Of a DNA stretch of 64,000 bases, positions 32,201 to 47,200 are shown piece after piece (position 1 is the first letter of the stretch; every line of letters begins with the position of its first letter). Both the position numbers and the translations under genes were made by a program. The notes beneath the pieces are model-generated. The model worked only from the letters and a program-made list of their open reading frames with translations. It was not told where the DNA came from and did not search any database. The DNA is from Astropecten irregularis (Eukaryota; Echinodermata; Asteroidea; Paxillosida; Astropectinidae), in the NCBI GenBank assembly GCA_963971285.1, contig OZ020248.1, forward strand, positions 24,077,873-24,141,872, given 5' to 3'.

Positions 32201-35200
32201 AAAATAACATCGGGAATACAACACTTCAGCACACTTTCTTAGTTCCCCTGAAGACGGTATGAGCAGGCCATCACGGTCCAGTTAAACTCTCAACTTCTTT
32301 CCTAGAAGTGTCAATCAGACAATTATGGTTTAAATTTCAGCCATACCAAAGGGCTGTTTAGCATGCTATTTATTTAAAGGTACAGTACAGGATTGGTAAC
32401 ATACCAAAACAGAAATGTTCACAGATTTACGTATAACTTTCAGGGTATGAAGATGGTGCTGGTAGAAACATACCGTTACAATATCTCCGCCTGAAATGGT
32501 GTATTCATCCAGAAATTAGTAAAACAAAGACTGAAAACAGTTTTGATCTCGGGGTAAGATCAGAACCATTCTTTATGTTTAATAAGAAAAAATGAGACGG
32601 GTTTTCGCTATTGTATCGTGACTCGATCAGATGTCTGAATGAGCTCAAATTTTCACAGGCTTATTATGTCACGTACATGTTTGATCAGACAAGGTGTGAG
32701 TGCTGTAGGCCTTTATACGGTGACTTTTACCAATCATGTACTATACCTTTAAACAAGCACAAAACTCTGCCGTACGCCTATAATGCAATATACATACTAC
32801 AAATTCAAGCGAGTTTGTCTGTCAATTAATGGTGGAATATACTCATCGTCCAGTCATCTACTTAAAGCTGTTTACTCAGCGTGCGAAAACAATAACGCCC
32901 AATTACAGGACAAAATCGATGACGTTGTTATTATAGACCAGGGGCCAATTATATGGAGCTCCTTAAACACATCTACTCTGCATGCTTGATGATATCTACC
33001 ACGTACGGCATAAAGAGGACTAATAAAGCACACTGATGTATATGTCATGCTCGTTGTTTGTGACGAGTATCTGGCCAATTATTTGCTCACATGATATTCT
33101 CAAATTGTTTTAGCTAATAATGTTTCAATAAAATGCTGCAGACTGCTCATCAGCCAGAATGATGACCTGAAATTTATAAAATGCTTGGAGTTAGGAGGGC
33201 CTGGCGCGCTTCGATCCCAATAGGATCTTTATCGAAGGCTGAACATGAGTCTGTTAAGCAAGGCATATCCTGCATGCTCATGGTATTATTTTGGTGCTTA
33301 AGTGACTCCCTAAAATAGGCTGTTCGTCGGTGTGTGTGATAAAATTAATGTCATTCGGCCATTTGGTGAGGCGCAGTACTGCCTCTCGTGTAGCTTACAT
33401 ACCACCAATTGGCACACTGTCTTGATAAAGTCTATATGTACAATCATGTACCCTTAAGGGTAATATCATACTTTGGTTTTTATCAAAGAAATGCAGATTC
33501 ATGGGCAAAAATATCAAGACAGAAACAGTAACAGTCATCTGTGAAAATGTCAGTCCCCTTCGGTGCCCATCTTTTGGGAAAACAGTGAAAAACAGCTACA
33601 TTATTTTAAGTCTTTTCTCTTTTTTCTTTGATCTTTTAAAAGATGTGTATTATATGCCGAAGAATATATTGCCTTTCCGTTTTTGACACATAGATGAGAA
33701 AAACCAAACATGGCTGTCGTATACTCCATGAAATGAGCAAGTGTATTGGAAGTTGGGGTCGACAAGTGATGCAGTTTTTTGCTTTGAAACTGGAAATGCA
33801 TTGACAATGATCAACACACAGTGCAATCTTCAGCCGTGTGAGTTGTTGGGTGAAATCTTTGCATGTGCTATACAGAATGTAGTCTTACCAAGTTCAATTA
33901 TGCAGCATTAGACAGAATCCAATTCTCCAAGGGACATGCCACTATATTCCCTTCTGGACATTATTCCAATCTTTAATTGTTGAATTCGTGCACAATCTCT
34001 GGCTTCTTGATCAGCGACTCATTCGAGGCATGACGCTCGCCCGAGCATCAGACAGCCAGCCAGACCATGGACAGATATAAATGGATTATTTAGTGAATCT
34101 GCACAGATTAGCTACCCTGGTGGTGAAGACACATTAAGCTGGAATAACAGCAGTGGAGGAAGGTGGGAAACAGACAACAGAATAAACAAGAGGCGCATAT
34201 TAGAGTGCACATGCCCTGCACGGAGGACAAGGCAGATCGAGACCCTATACACTACTTTGCATCAACCACGTTATCACGTAGAAGTCTTATAGTAATTTCA
34301 CCATAGGTAATTTTATGCACAACTCAATCATTTTTCTAATTTGCAAAGGCGCCACTTTTCCGTTGGAAAATGAAAGTTATACCAACATCATGAGAATCCA
34401 CAGTAAGAAAACTGCTGCAACTGCTTATCGGCCAAAATAAGGACGACTAGGACGACTAGACCACACTATTCGAAACGTCGAGAGTCCACTCTCATCGGTC
34501 CTTTTCAGGGCCACACGTCTTCCTAAAAGAGTATTATACATGGTGTCACCGCAATGCCTTACTCATTCTAGTCTCTCCACCTTGCAAAACTTCAAACCCT
34601 AAATTATACCAAATGCTTTAAATTCACATTTGAACTTAACTATAAAAGAAATGGTGTTGGCCTCGTCTGGTTTGTATACGCAGAAAGGAATCAGCATATT
34701 CAGCACACACAAATAAAATAAGGGCTGAATTGAAAAGGGCTTTCTGACACACCCTCATCCCGAAGAGTAATACCGACAACATTCGGGCACTAATCACTAA
34801 GTGGGTGGCTTTACTGTTTGTATACATTACGGTTTAATTTGTCCACGAATATGGAACTACTCATTTATATGATAATAATAACCGAGGATGGGACCTTAGG
34901 CAGACTTTCCCACAGGGTCGTGCACAAACTATACTTACCTATTACTGAACATTCCCCAAACCAATGAACTGTAAAAATATGTCTTTAAAAAGTAGCTGGT
35001 ACCTAATTAGGGACTGACATCGAAAAGTCTCCCTAATTCCCGATGTCCCCCTAATGTCCACTTGTAGACGCTTATTAACGTGTCTCCCTAATACCCCATT
35101 TGTAATTATACATACTACTACAAGTTATAAACGTGATATTGCAAACTGAAACAGCCGTGGGCGTGGGTAAAATGGAGAAATGATATTCACATTTTATATT

Positions 35201-38200
35201 TCGTATTCATATTCGATTAGATATTGCATATAAACATGTATTGGCTTGGAACTAATCTAAATTTAAAACGAGCATTAATGAAAATTAAAATTCAGAAATA
35301 AAATTGCTGGCGAAACTTTGACTGAATAAAATACGAGTGCATGGTTTATCATTCTATGATGACTACAGCTTTCTATGTCCCAGACTTATGTCTGCATAAT
35401 GCGTATAGCAGCGGAGTTCACTGCCTTAGCTGTCCAACGCACGAATGACCCTGCTTGATCACATGCCAATTGGCGTCGACTAATGCAGTATATACCCTAG
35501 TGAGGATTCATGTTTACCCAAGACACCATGGTACGAATTGTTAGTAATCCAGACATGTTACTGACGTACCTTCCCTTCCAAAAAGTCAGTAGAGACCGTT
35601 CCTATAGACGTGCATCTAAGCTTCTGTTGCATCTTTCTTGAAGCTAAGAGCTAGTAATGGTAAAGGGCTAAAATACAGAAATGTTTGCTACGGCCATCAT
35701 GGTGATGGAGGTAGGTCCATGCTGCAACTGACGGTGGAAATGGATATTTTCTCATAATTTGAAACTGTTCACATGAAGAATCAGCAATTAATATGATTCG
35801 AAGAGACACAAATTATCTCCGTCTTGTTTTCATTATACTGGCCGTCAGTTTCTTCTTTATCGCCCCAACGCTCGTCGAATGCATAGACATAATGCAGTAC
35901 GAGCCTATAATTATGTCCCAGCCACTTTGAACAAGGGGATGTTAGGCCGAACTGTTGCTCAGAATACCAATTTGCAATACTTAAAGTGTCTTGGTCTACT
36001 TTATACATAGTTATATTTTTGCATGAAAATGAAAGGAATTTCGGGGATTATCCTAGCTTACATTTTTTTCAACCTGCTGAGCTTATTGTATGAAGATTTC
36101 CTTTAAGTTTAGCTTTAAGAAAGTTACTTGAAGCACTGAAAAAAATTTGAGTGAATTTATAATTTATTCCACTCATGTCCGCCACAAGTTGTCACTCCCT
36201 TGGGATGTAACAACACCTGACTACCAGGGGCCAATTTCACGGCGCTGCTAAGCACAAAAATTTGCTTAGCACAAAAATGTCTTGCCCAATAAAACAAGCC
36301 ACAGTTAAAAATTCCATTTGATATTCATGGTCAGTAAACAACAGCCAAAGAACAATCACAAGTGATACAAAACACATGGATATTTGGTTGTTAACCCTGT
36401 TTTTTTGAAGACTGAAATGTCATGCTTAGCAAATTTGTGTGCTTAGCAGCGCCGTGAAATTGGCCCCTGGTCCTCATCACAACGTGTAATGATGCAGGCA
36501 ACATGTAAACTAATGAGAAGCCAGCTGCTACATCAGTGGAGTGGGTATTAATAGGTTGGTACTTGTTGTTATGTGTCTGATGAGTACAGTGCTTCACAAT
36601 TGTAATCATATACTCACATCCTGTAATCCTAAAATGAAAATCTATCAGGCATGGACAGCAATGAATCACAAACTCGACACCATGCAAACCGAATATAATA
36701 TCATCTTGTGTGATTTTGTAATTAACGTAAAGGCCAATTCGACGCACACCGCTGAGTTTATACAGCACGTTTTGAAGATGCAGCCGCGTAAGCCTTAAAT
36801 GATCTTCCAGATATATGATCACGATTCACATGTCAAACAAGGCTAGTATAATGGCACTGACAAGCTGTCAGAGAAGCAAATTAGGCCTGTAGTTTGTTCT
36901 TGCGCTCAAAATAATCAGACAGACTGGGAAGAGTTGACAAAAGAATGTATGTGGCAATGCCGTGATGTTCTTATAATTACCCTCCGAAATGCCACACGTG
37001 TGTAGTATTCTTATTGATAAGAGTTGAAAGCTATGAACTTCGTGTCTTTAGCTGCTCTTGGGGCCAACGACACCTCGTCCGAGGTGGTTGGCTGCGTGCA
37101 TGCTCGCTGCCGACAGGGGAGCCATGAATTATTCTGACACTTCGACATTCAGTCAGGTTACCGGTCCGAGGAATCGGGGATATGACTCGGAAATGGGTTA
37201 ATGGAGCCACGGTTCGGGCCTTTCGAGCAAAACCCCGTAACAGACCAGCTGAAAATACACCTCGGAGCGAAAAAGACACTTCGCCACATATTACTGATAA
37301 ATATCCCATGCCCTTCATGAAATAAGAATGATGAATATTATGTGCTAAAAACCTGGAGGAAATTTGGTGCCACAGAGGCGCCGGCATTTCAGACTAGTGT
37401 CAGAATCCCATTACGGTGAAAATGAATTTCAAGTATTATGCGGTTGTAAATATCACGGGGAAACAATTATGTAACAATGAGAGCCAGCCGTTTTAATAAG
37501 TATATTTAAGGTTTGTATGATCCAATAAAGATCAGAATAACCACGTGGAAACTTCTTTTCAATTATCTTATAATAGACAGTGGCAATTTTATACAAGAAT
37601 AATAGTGAGTCAGAAATAATATGCAGAAACGAAAAGGTATATCGATTTGTATTAGACATGAGATAAAGCCAATATTTCATCACTACACCAACCTTAACTT
37701 TAAAACAAATCGCTAGAAATTCAAGAAGCCCACTGGCCCTTGTGTTCACTCAGAGGAGAAAAATCAAAACTACTCGACCATTTGCCATAAAAGCAAATAC
37801 ATGTACTCTCATTCTATCAAGCAATACAACACCTCCGGCACCTGACATTAACACAATCCTCCCGCAACTCTGGTTACGCACATTTTGCAAAACTGTGCAC
37901 ATTTTGCCAAGCAGGGAGCTGCCCCAGAAAGCCCTCATCCACAGAGAGAACTTAAAAAGCCAGCATCATTTATAGCTCCGGGTCAGGATTTAAGCCCTGT
38001 CAGTAAATTCCCCCACCATTCAGCTATAGCGTACTCCGAAGACGTTAAAGAGGACGTGGTGGGAAGCTTGGGTTATGGGGAGTAGAGTGCTTGTGAGTGA
38101 AACAACCCCCGGGACCAGCTTCATTTTCTGCTAACTGAGTGCGCAAAGTTTCCCCTTGGAAACTACAAATAATGGAACGAAATATACGCTAAGTGGCATG

Positions 38201-41200
38201 TTGATTTTAATGTCCCAATATATTTTTTGGGGGGAATAGCAACTGTATTTTCCCAGTATATACTATAACTGCATCTACGGAGAACCATCTGTGCCATACT
38301 CCTGTATGACGTATCATAATGTAAAAGGCATGTCAATTATACTGAAATCAGTAGCTAAGCCCCGTGTGAGTTTGATTTTATGTTGTTTTTATAAGCACCT
38401 AAAGTGCGACTGTTGGTGAATTCAATGGGTTGAGTTTAAATAAACTACGAAATGTATTAAATCAACACGATAGTGTCAATCAGCTTTGCAAAGCGACAGC
38501 TCCACAATACCTTAATTATTTTCTCGTGACACCGGCATATAAAAAACAAGGTCCATCGTTTCTCCTTAAATGAAACCTAGGTAGAACCAACCAAGACGGT
38601 CCCTGCCGTCTGCATGCACAAAACCCGGCAGAACCCAATAAAAGCCATTGCTTCTCCTTTATAACAAAACTTGTAAGAACCTTATACACGAGGTCCTTGG
38701 AAGTCTCGACAGAAAAGAGGAAGAAAGAAGAAGAAAGAAAAAAAAAACCTTATCCAAAACAAAATCCGAACGAAACCAAACAAGTTGTTTGTTTGATCTA
38801 AACATAGCCACATCCGACACTAATTGGAGCCATCGCCGCTCATTATAACGAAGACGGGAACAATTAATTGAGTCTCCCTATAACAAAGCCTTCATGTGTG
38901 GCAGAACCAAGCGAAACCATTGTCTGATGACGGTTAGATGTAACCCAACACGAGTTCTTGCTTCTTCGTTACAAAACCTGAACACTAAACAGAACCGAGC
39001 AAGCCATTTGCCTCTCCATAAGCAGAAATGCAGAACCGATAAAACATTTCTACTTTCGTGTAGACAAAGTCAATGCTAAAGACGCCAAAAAAGACCGAGG
39101 GCCGATTTCATAAAGCTCTGCTACGCGTTGCAACTGGATTTGCGACGCGTCCTAGCTGCGACGCGTCGCATCTATTCGATGAGTCCATAGAGAAAAGATG
39201 CGTCTTAACTCTGCGACGCGTCGTAAGTTTTATGAAATCGGCTCCAAGAGTCATTCCTTCTTGACGAGGCCAGACATGGGCCCACCGTGGTGATTTCATG
39301 ATTCCACCAAGAGTTATTGCTTTAACTGCTCATCAGGACCGAAGCAAAATCAATCTGCTGCCATGACTGGCGATGTCACAGGGGTCAGAGACCTTGATGT
39401 GTGAATGTGATTACATATTCGCAGTGTCTCCCATGCATCATTGCCCATCCACTGGCCAGACGTCATTATCTATTTGAAATGCCAGCCATTTGCCACGTGG
39501 TTCCGTATCCGCTCCGTCCAATATGTCATAGAATGTTCGAGCCAGAGGTGAAAGAAAGAAATGCAATCGATTCCAAGCTGCGGTGCATGCACCAGGCGCC
39601 AATTACCGGTACCCATCCTTGATAAAAAGCCCACACATATCGAACATGTTTAATAACCAACCGCAAAAGAAGTGCACGCTTCTTCTAAAGGTACGGATAA
39701 ATCCGTCACCCGTAAGCACTGATATAATATAACAGCCCTGGACAGTAAATGATTGATAAGGTCAAACGAGTTAAGAACTGCGAACGCCAAATTGGCACGG
39801 GGCTTTTAAGTTAAAAATGTGACCGTCACACACTCACACAAAATGCTGTTCGCTGTTATGGCTGCTTCGCAAGGTGAAGAAATCAATCGAATTGTCCATC
39901 AATGAAGTTTAAAAAAAATTCTTCACTGCAACATTCCAAGTGTGCGCAGTTACCAAGCCTGAATAATGGAGAACGCCTCTACGCGCGGCAGAGTATTTCC
40001 TTTCACATTAGAAACCGTGAACGTTGTACCGTACTAATTACTGCACCTTCCATGGCCTGGACCGTCAGATCGAACTAAATCAATAAACTCACCGTCAACT
40101 TGTCAGATAACTTGAGCATTTTAATGAACAACGAACGCGGTTACAGCATGTTTGAATATTATGTGCCCACTTAGTGATATTTTTCGACTCTTAAAAAGGT
40201 GTCTAAAAAATAACGCAGCACACACGAAAATCACAGTGCGTGATGACTGTAATAACGCTGAAGCAAGGAACCATGTGCTCACTATAGATGGTGCTATATT
40301 GGTTGACACTAACTTGCTCTTTTCTAACGTCACTACCAGCAACACGACATCGGTTGACTTTGATCAAAATTTTCCCCTCTTATTTTCTTGCTTGGTTGTC
40401 TTACTTGATTATGTTAAAGCTATTAATAATTTCTATTCGGTTTTGGGTTGAAACATTTCTTTTTTCGTCAATTCAATGAGTGAAAAACACAAAACACATT
40501 ATTTTGTAAAGAACAACAGCAGAAAATGTGGGACAAACCAGGGCAAATTATAATGATTACGAATCGTATAAATATGTTATTAGGTACCATTAATGCGTAA
40601 AAAAGTATTTACCCTTGGCCGGTTTCATGGTATAAGCAGGTTCTAAAATCATGATTATTTGTTCTTCCGCTCTCGATATTTCGCAGAACTAAAAGGTGTG
40701 ACCAAAATATACACCAGCAAATTACCGTACGTCTCCACCGCATGCACTCATATTCATATCAAGTATAACATTGATTCTTTACCCAGGAGCACCAGACCTG
40801 GTCAATTGTAACAACGTTGTTTTCCTCATTCAGGTCGATATGCCCGAGGCGGGTAAGACTTTGGCACGAGGATAATTAATGGAATTACTCATCATCTGAA
40901 AGTCAGCGCGGCAAATAATGGCGAAAAAGGGGAGTCTAATCAATAATGATATTGAATGACTTTGGCCCTGTAGTAATGATATGATATTCTGTATCTGGGA
41001 CACGTTTCCTGCCGTTTCTATAATGATAGACCAAGTTATACATGACGTATAGCAAACACAGCATTGCTGTATAATATGATTGTTGTGCTGCTGACGTTTA
41101 TTTCCATGAATGTTTATCATAGTAACATCACTTTATACTGGAAGATGTCAGTAAGCAGTAATGCACATGTATATGATATTCTGTACCGTTTCCTGCCGTT

Positions 41201-44200
41201 TCCATATAGACCAAGTTACAAAACGTAGCAAATATGACATTGCTCGCTTTTCATGGTGAAGTTTACATCCATGAATCTCACTAGTAAAAGCAACAGACAA
41301 TTTCATACTTAAGTTTTTGTCAAACTTCATTCATACAGATTCGTGGGCAAAAATATCACGAAACATACAGTCATCTGTGAAATACGATGCCCACTTCGTG
41401 ACCGAGAAAACAATAAAAAGCGCCAAATCTATGGTTAATGGTTAACTTAAATGGTTAATTTACTCTTTTCTGAATATCAATAAATTCAGCCTTCACGCAG
41501 ACAATTTTTAACGGTATGCTTCTATCGTCACCATCTTTATACCCTGTAAGTTATAGGTTAATCTGTGAAGATTGCTCTTTTGGTATGCTACCAAAATATG
41601 GTAGTACTCTACTACGAAGTACAAACAGCGATTTTCATAATTCATGTGATATGCAAAAAGGAAGAATTTAAACAAAATTATGAGATTAATATACTCTGTC
41701 TCCTATGACTAAGTTTTCCCCATTCTTTCAGCTCAAGTCGATGATAATTGAAATACCATACATTTTGAACATTCTTATTTTCTTTCAAAAAAACCATGCA
41801 TGAAACCAGTTAAGTGTGACGCCACAAGCGGATATTCCCTGTTATGTTGTTTGTAACAACTCATTGCGCATCGGTAATTTTGTTATCAATTTCGCTAGGA
41901 CGATGACAAATTGTTCTGTATAGAATTTCTGGCATTTCAATAAATTATTCTCTTTCTTTTTCAGTTTTACAGAGATGGCCCATTAAAATGAACAAACTCG
42001 TGATGGGTGGTTAAATACTGTTAAGAAGGGTTAAAATCGTATTTCACGATGTTTTGCTAAGGCACCGTCTCAAAATTCCTATCGGTTGGGTGTTGATTCA
42101 AACCACCCCATCCGCAGTTCAGAGAATGGAAATGATCCTTCATCTTTCCACACTGGTTATCGGTTGGGCTATCGGTTGAGCGTTCTGGTGGGCTGAAGTA
42201 TAGATTGTTTATTTTGTTAACAGGATTAGACAGTTGAAAGCCCAGGTAGACCCACTAGATTGTAATGTGACCAGACCAGTGATAAGTGGTACTGATAAGC
42301 CAAGAGATGGGTATCGCTATGCAAAAGCTTGCCCCGAGTCATGTGCCATAGCAATTACAGAGTCTTTAGTCTGGGAAATTCAAACTTCGGTGTCTATGAT
42401 GTGCAATGAAAGAATTATGTGTACCAGATATATTATTCAGATCTTACTCGCAAATATGGATTATATAATCATCTATATCTTTTCGACACATATACAGTAA
42501 AAATCGTATAAAATATATATTACGTATCACATTTTTAAATTATGGTAAGGGATAAGGTCGTTTTTTTCCTCGTTTGCTTGAGTTTGTCTCCACGCTGTTT
42601 ATGCAACCTTTGGTTTAAATTAGTATGTGACTAGTCACTTAGTAATCAGCAAAAAAACTAAGACGTCATAACATAACCTACGGCTACTGACACGAATGAC
42701 AATTGACAAGACCTTTGTTAATCAGAAATGAGACAGCTACAACAATCACGTATGACTGCTCGTGTGATGAGACAGCCAGCTCAGCTGCGCTGCCGCTCTG
42801 ACGTGGCTAAACGAAATCAGCAGACTTGCAATGTTCGGCGTGAAATCACCGCGAACCGAAAACCTGGCGGAATCATCGCCGCTGCCGGCGCACAGATTGC
42901 CCTCGGAGTCAATGGAGCATATGGATGCAGATCCCTGACCAGGAAAGTCGTGACATTCACAGTTGATGACATCCCAGCTTCACAAATTTCGTATAGGAGG
43001 AAGAAGCTCGATCTTTTCCCGTTACAATTCGCGCGATGACTTATTAGCAATTGCATTTCGACAGCGGTGTTTGTTTTTGTTTTTGCACGAGTGCCACACG
43101 CAGTATAACCGCTACAGGGTTTTACACAATGGACATGTCATGTTAGGTATTCATCAGTTCGCGTACATGACCCCCAGTAAGCGATGCGCGGCAGGGAAGG
43201 ATGCGATATTTTTGCCGGATCAAGTTTCCACCTTGACACGGTGTTGATAAGTTTTCACGGACCTAAAGCTTAAGAGGGGCCGCTCCTTTAAGAGATATTG
43301 TCCTATACGAGGAAGGTCAATTGGTAACGATTACGCGAAGCTTCCGCGGTCTTTTTTTTTTTTAAATACATTATGTGGAAGAGTATAAGGAATCAATCTA
43401 GTCTTGCATCCGATGACATTTGAAGTTGTCCGTGACCTCTAACTGTAGCATGTTCACGAGTGGGTAGGTTTTGAACAGGCAAATATGTGGCTACCTTAAG
43501 ATGCTTGGAGAGCTCAGATTTCTTAAAGGTTCGTTCTGCCATATTTCCCTCACAAAGCATTTAACCTAATCATTACACCCCAAAAGTGGTGGTTTCACTC
43601 GGATGTTTCTTTTAAAAGTGGCTACTAGCCCAATGAATTACACCGTGTTACCTGTTTTTATATCTTTATATAAATTTACTACATTAAAAATGATTCATGA
43701 AGGTACAAGAAAGAACCTAAAGAGTGCAATAGATAATAATAATAGACAATAAATACTTCACAGAAAATAATTTAGAGCAATTTAATCACTTCATTGGGGA
43801 CAGAACACTGGTCGCAATATTAAGGCAGGTTAAACCGTGGTTTTCACTGACTTTTTCTATACATGTTTGCAGATGCTAGAGACAACCCTTTCTATAAAGA
43901 TCCTCTTTCTCCGTTTTCATTGAAGTAGTTTTTGTAGCCTGTATGAATAATCTACACAAATAATATTCTTGTATAATGTAATATATTTTGTTTTCAAAAG
44001 ATAATTATCCCTGCTAGTGCTGTTTCAATTATAGAAGTTTACATTTAAAAGCATCATTGCTCTTCATCAGTGCTATACTGCATAACCAGGGTACGCATTT
44101 AACGGACACAGCCTTCGCTCTCATGCAGGTCATTGCCTTTATAATGCCTCTTTAAATGTTCTCACGGGCGACAAGAAGGTACACCCTTGATAGATTGAAA

Positions 44201-47200
44201 CGTCATCGTTACAACGTCTTCCCTTACTAAACGTTTCCTTAACGTTCCGTCAGAGATGTGTTGTATGTATAAAGTCTAGGGAAATTCATGTTAGAGGTGA
44301 ATTTATTGCTTAGAGTTGGGAAGGGCCTGGCGCGTTTCGATCCAAGCAGGATCTTTCTCGAAGGCTTAGAGAAAGATCCTGCTAGGATCGAAACGCGTCA
44401 GGCCCTCCCAACTCTAAACATTTCATAAATTTCAGGTCATTTTGGCTGATGGGCAGTTTATTATTATTTATTTATTTCTGGTAATGACACCAAGGATTCG
44501 CCAAAAGCGCTCAAGGCACTGTAGCTCGAAAGCCTGATGAAACCTTTTCATGGAAAGATGATGAGAAGAAGATACAGTTTTAGAAGTGGGAGAAAAACCC
44601 TGAGTAACATCTGGGTAAAACCCACGGAATCAGGTAGGGACTGAAAACCCAATTCACTTGTGGACCGAGCCGGACTTGAATCCGGTCCGCCCAGAGGTGA
44701 AAGGCGAGGAAAGAACCGCTACGTCACGTACGCCATGTTCGCCAACCTTGGGCAAAATGGTTGAGATTGATGTGCCCCTTTAAGATGATCACATTTTAAT
44801 GTAATCACATGCAACAGAGCATTACACTGTGTTCAGGAGTCAGTGCATCCTTTCAACGGGTAGATACAAGTCCTCATTTGGAGTGGCGTCAAAAGCAAAC
44901 CCGCCAATTTCTTTCTACTCTTTAGAACTAATGGGCCTCATCGCGTACAGGGCAATCAACGGCGAGTGTGCAATGCTTATACTAAATTAACTATGACAAT
45001 ATCATATGCAATTATGACGGGCTTGGAGATGGATATTCACCGGCTGTAACGACTGCTATAACTCACTGACGGTATGCCGACAGGAGCAATATCTAGCCCT
45101 TTTTATATTGCCTGGATAATTTGGGATTGTTTTGAGACAGGCCTAAAGCTTCTATCAATACAAACAAAAAGCGAAATGCATTAAAGTAACCATCGCATCG
45201 GTCCATCAATTAGTACTGTATGATTCATCGGTTATAATTATATAAGTAATTCGAACCGGTCGATTCACGATACAACGCAGTCCATCAGAAACGAATTATA
45301 GGACAAGTAGGCGCCATTACGCCTCTTTGAAGAGGAAGTTATCATAACCAATCAAAAGACAATAGCCTATTCATCTTCACAGTCCTGAAGAAATAACGTT
45401 ATAACAAAACGGCAATAATTAACCAGGGACAATTTCTACATCTCTGGTGTGTAATATAATACACTCCAACTTGTAGAAGGTAATTTCATATTCATACTTT
45501 GTTTTTTGTTTTGTTTTTGTCAAGGAAATACAGATTCATGGGCAAATATATCAATAAAGATACAATAAGAGTCATCTGTGAAATTTTCAGTTCCAGGCGG
45601 TGCCCACCTTTTGCCGAGAAAACAGTGAAAAACGCTCAAGGTATTTTCAATATTTTTTTTACTGGAGTTTTGATCTCCTTGAGATTAAAATTGTTTTTTG
45701 GTCTATGGTTGTACTCATTTGTGGAACAATACAGCATTTCAAGCTGTTAAAAATTAACGGTATGTTTCTACCATCACTATCTTTATACCCTGTAAGTTAT
45801 AGGTAAATCTGTGAAGATGTCTGTTTTTGGTATGCTACCAATTAAGTATAATTGTACACGGTACCTTTGAATGTCCAGAACTCGGAAGAAGGGCATCAAA
45901 CGTGCAGTGAATATGGAAAATTAACCTCTTTAATACCCAACAGAAATCAGAAAGATTACATAAAGCCTTTTATAGTCAACATTCTTCTTCCTGGTAATAC
46001 ATTGATTTTGATTAACTTGTTGATTTAGCTTGGGAATAAATATTTACTTCAAAAGTCATAATAAACTCTCTGGTTTTGATAAAATGCCGAAGAATGTTTT
46101 TTCCTAATTATTTGAGCCCCACTCAAACCACTTTTACTCAACAGCTTTTAGAGACAACTGAAGGTTATTTGTCTTGAACTCAAGACGTTTACCGATAGTG
46201 GTAAGTGGACACAATCATATCAAGCCTCAGTGATTGAAGCACTTGAGTTGGACGTTATAGAATGCAATGCAAAATCTGAAAAATATTTTTTGAAGCATAT
46301 TTTTATAAGAGACCTAAAAGTTCATTGCGTACGTGTTATGCTCCATAATTATAAACGTGCAATTAGGCCTACCGTAACGACAGATTAGATCATTCGGCAC
46401 ACTGGGCATGCAAGGCGGTCGTTTTGCAATCATTTCTGTTACGAAGGTCTTGAATGAAGGCTACACAAGTGATTTGGACACATAAATCCCAATCACCATG
46501 ATGAAACTGGGCTATGCATATAGAGCAAGGCTGATTGTTGTATACCCGTATACGTATAATACATTCTATTAGGTAAAAAATGACTCGTGTGCCAATCGAT
46601 TGCAGTTATAATGCGACCGAAAGGTCTTGTATAGTTGAAACATATCACAGTTCCTTCATCCTCCTTGCATCACATTATATGGTGAAACATGTTTACATTT
46701 TCAATGAATCCACATGTATACCGGTGTATAGACCAGAGATGCGCGGCCATTTTATTTAAGTCCTTGATATAAACGTTGTGCACGCAGGTGATGTTACCAC
46801 CGGAAAAACGCTCCTGTTTATTTTCACGAGAAGCCAGAGCGACGCACGCAATTAAGATTCGAGCTTGATTTGGAAACGGAGGAGAAAATGAGATGGATTA
46901 CTTCTTCATTATATGCCAATGGAGAACAAACTCAAGGTGACTAGATTCCGTACGCTGATGAAGCCCATAATGAAAGACTGGTCGTGTATCAAAAGCAACA
47001 TGCACAATTTCTGTTCAGATTCAATTCAATTCAAATGAAGAGGATACAATTATTTATTCAATGTTGTCACTGGGGATACATAAAGAACACAAGCGTATAC
47101 ATTTGTCACAGTTGAAATTTAAGTAGATATCATTAATGTTATCATGAAGTACATAACATCAGGAGGAAAAATGGTAACATTTAGGTATCAGGCTAAGCAA

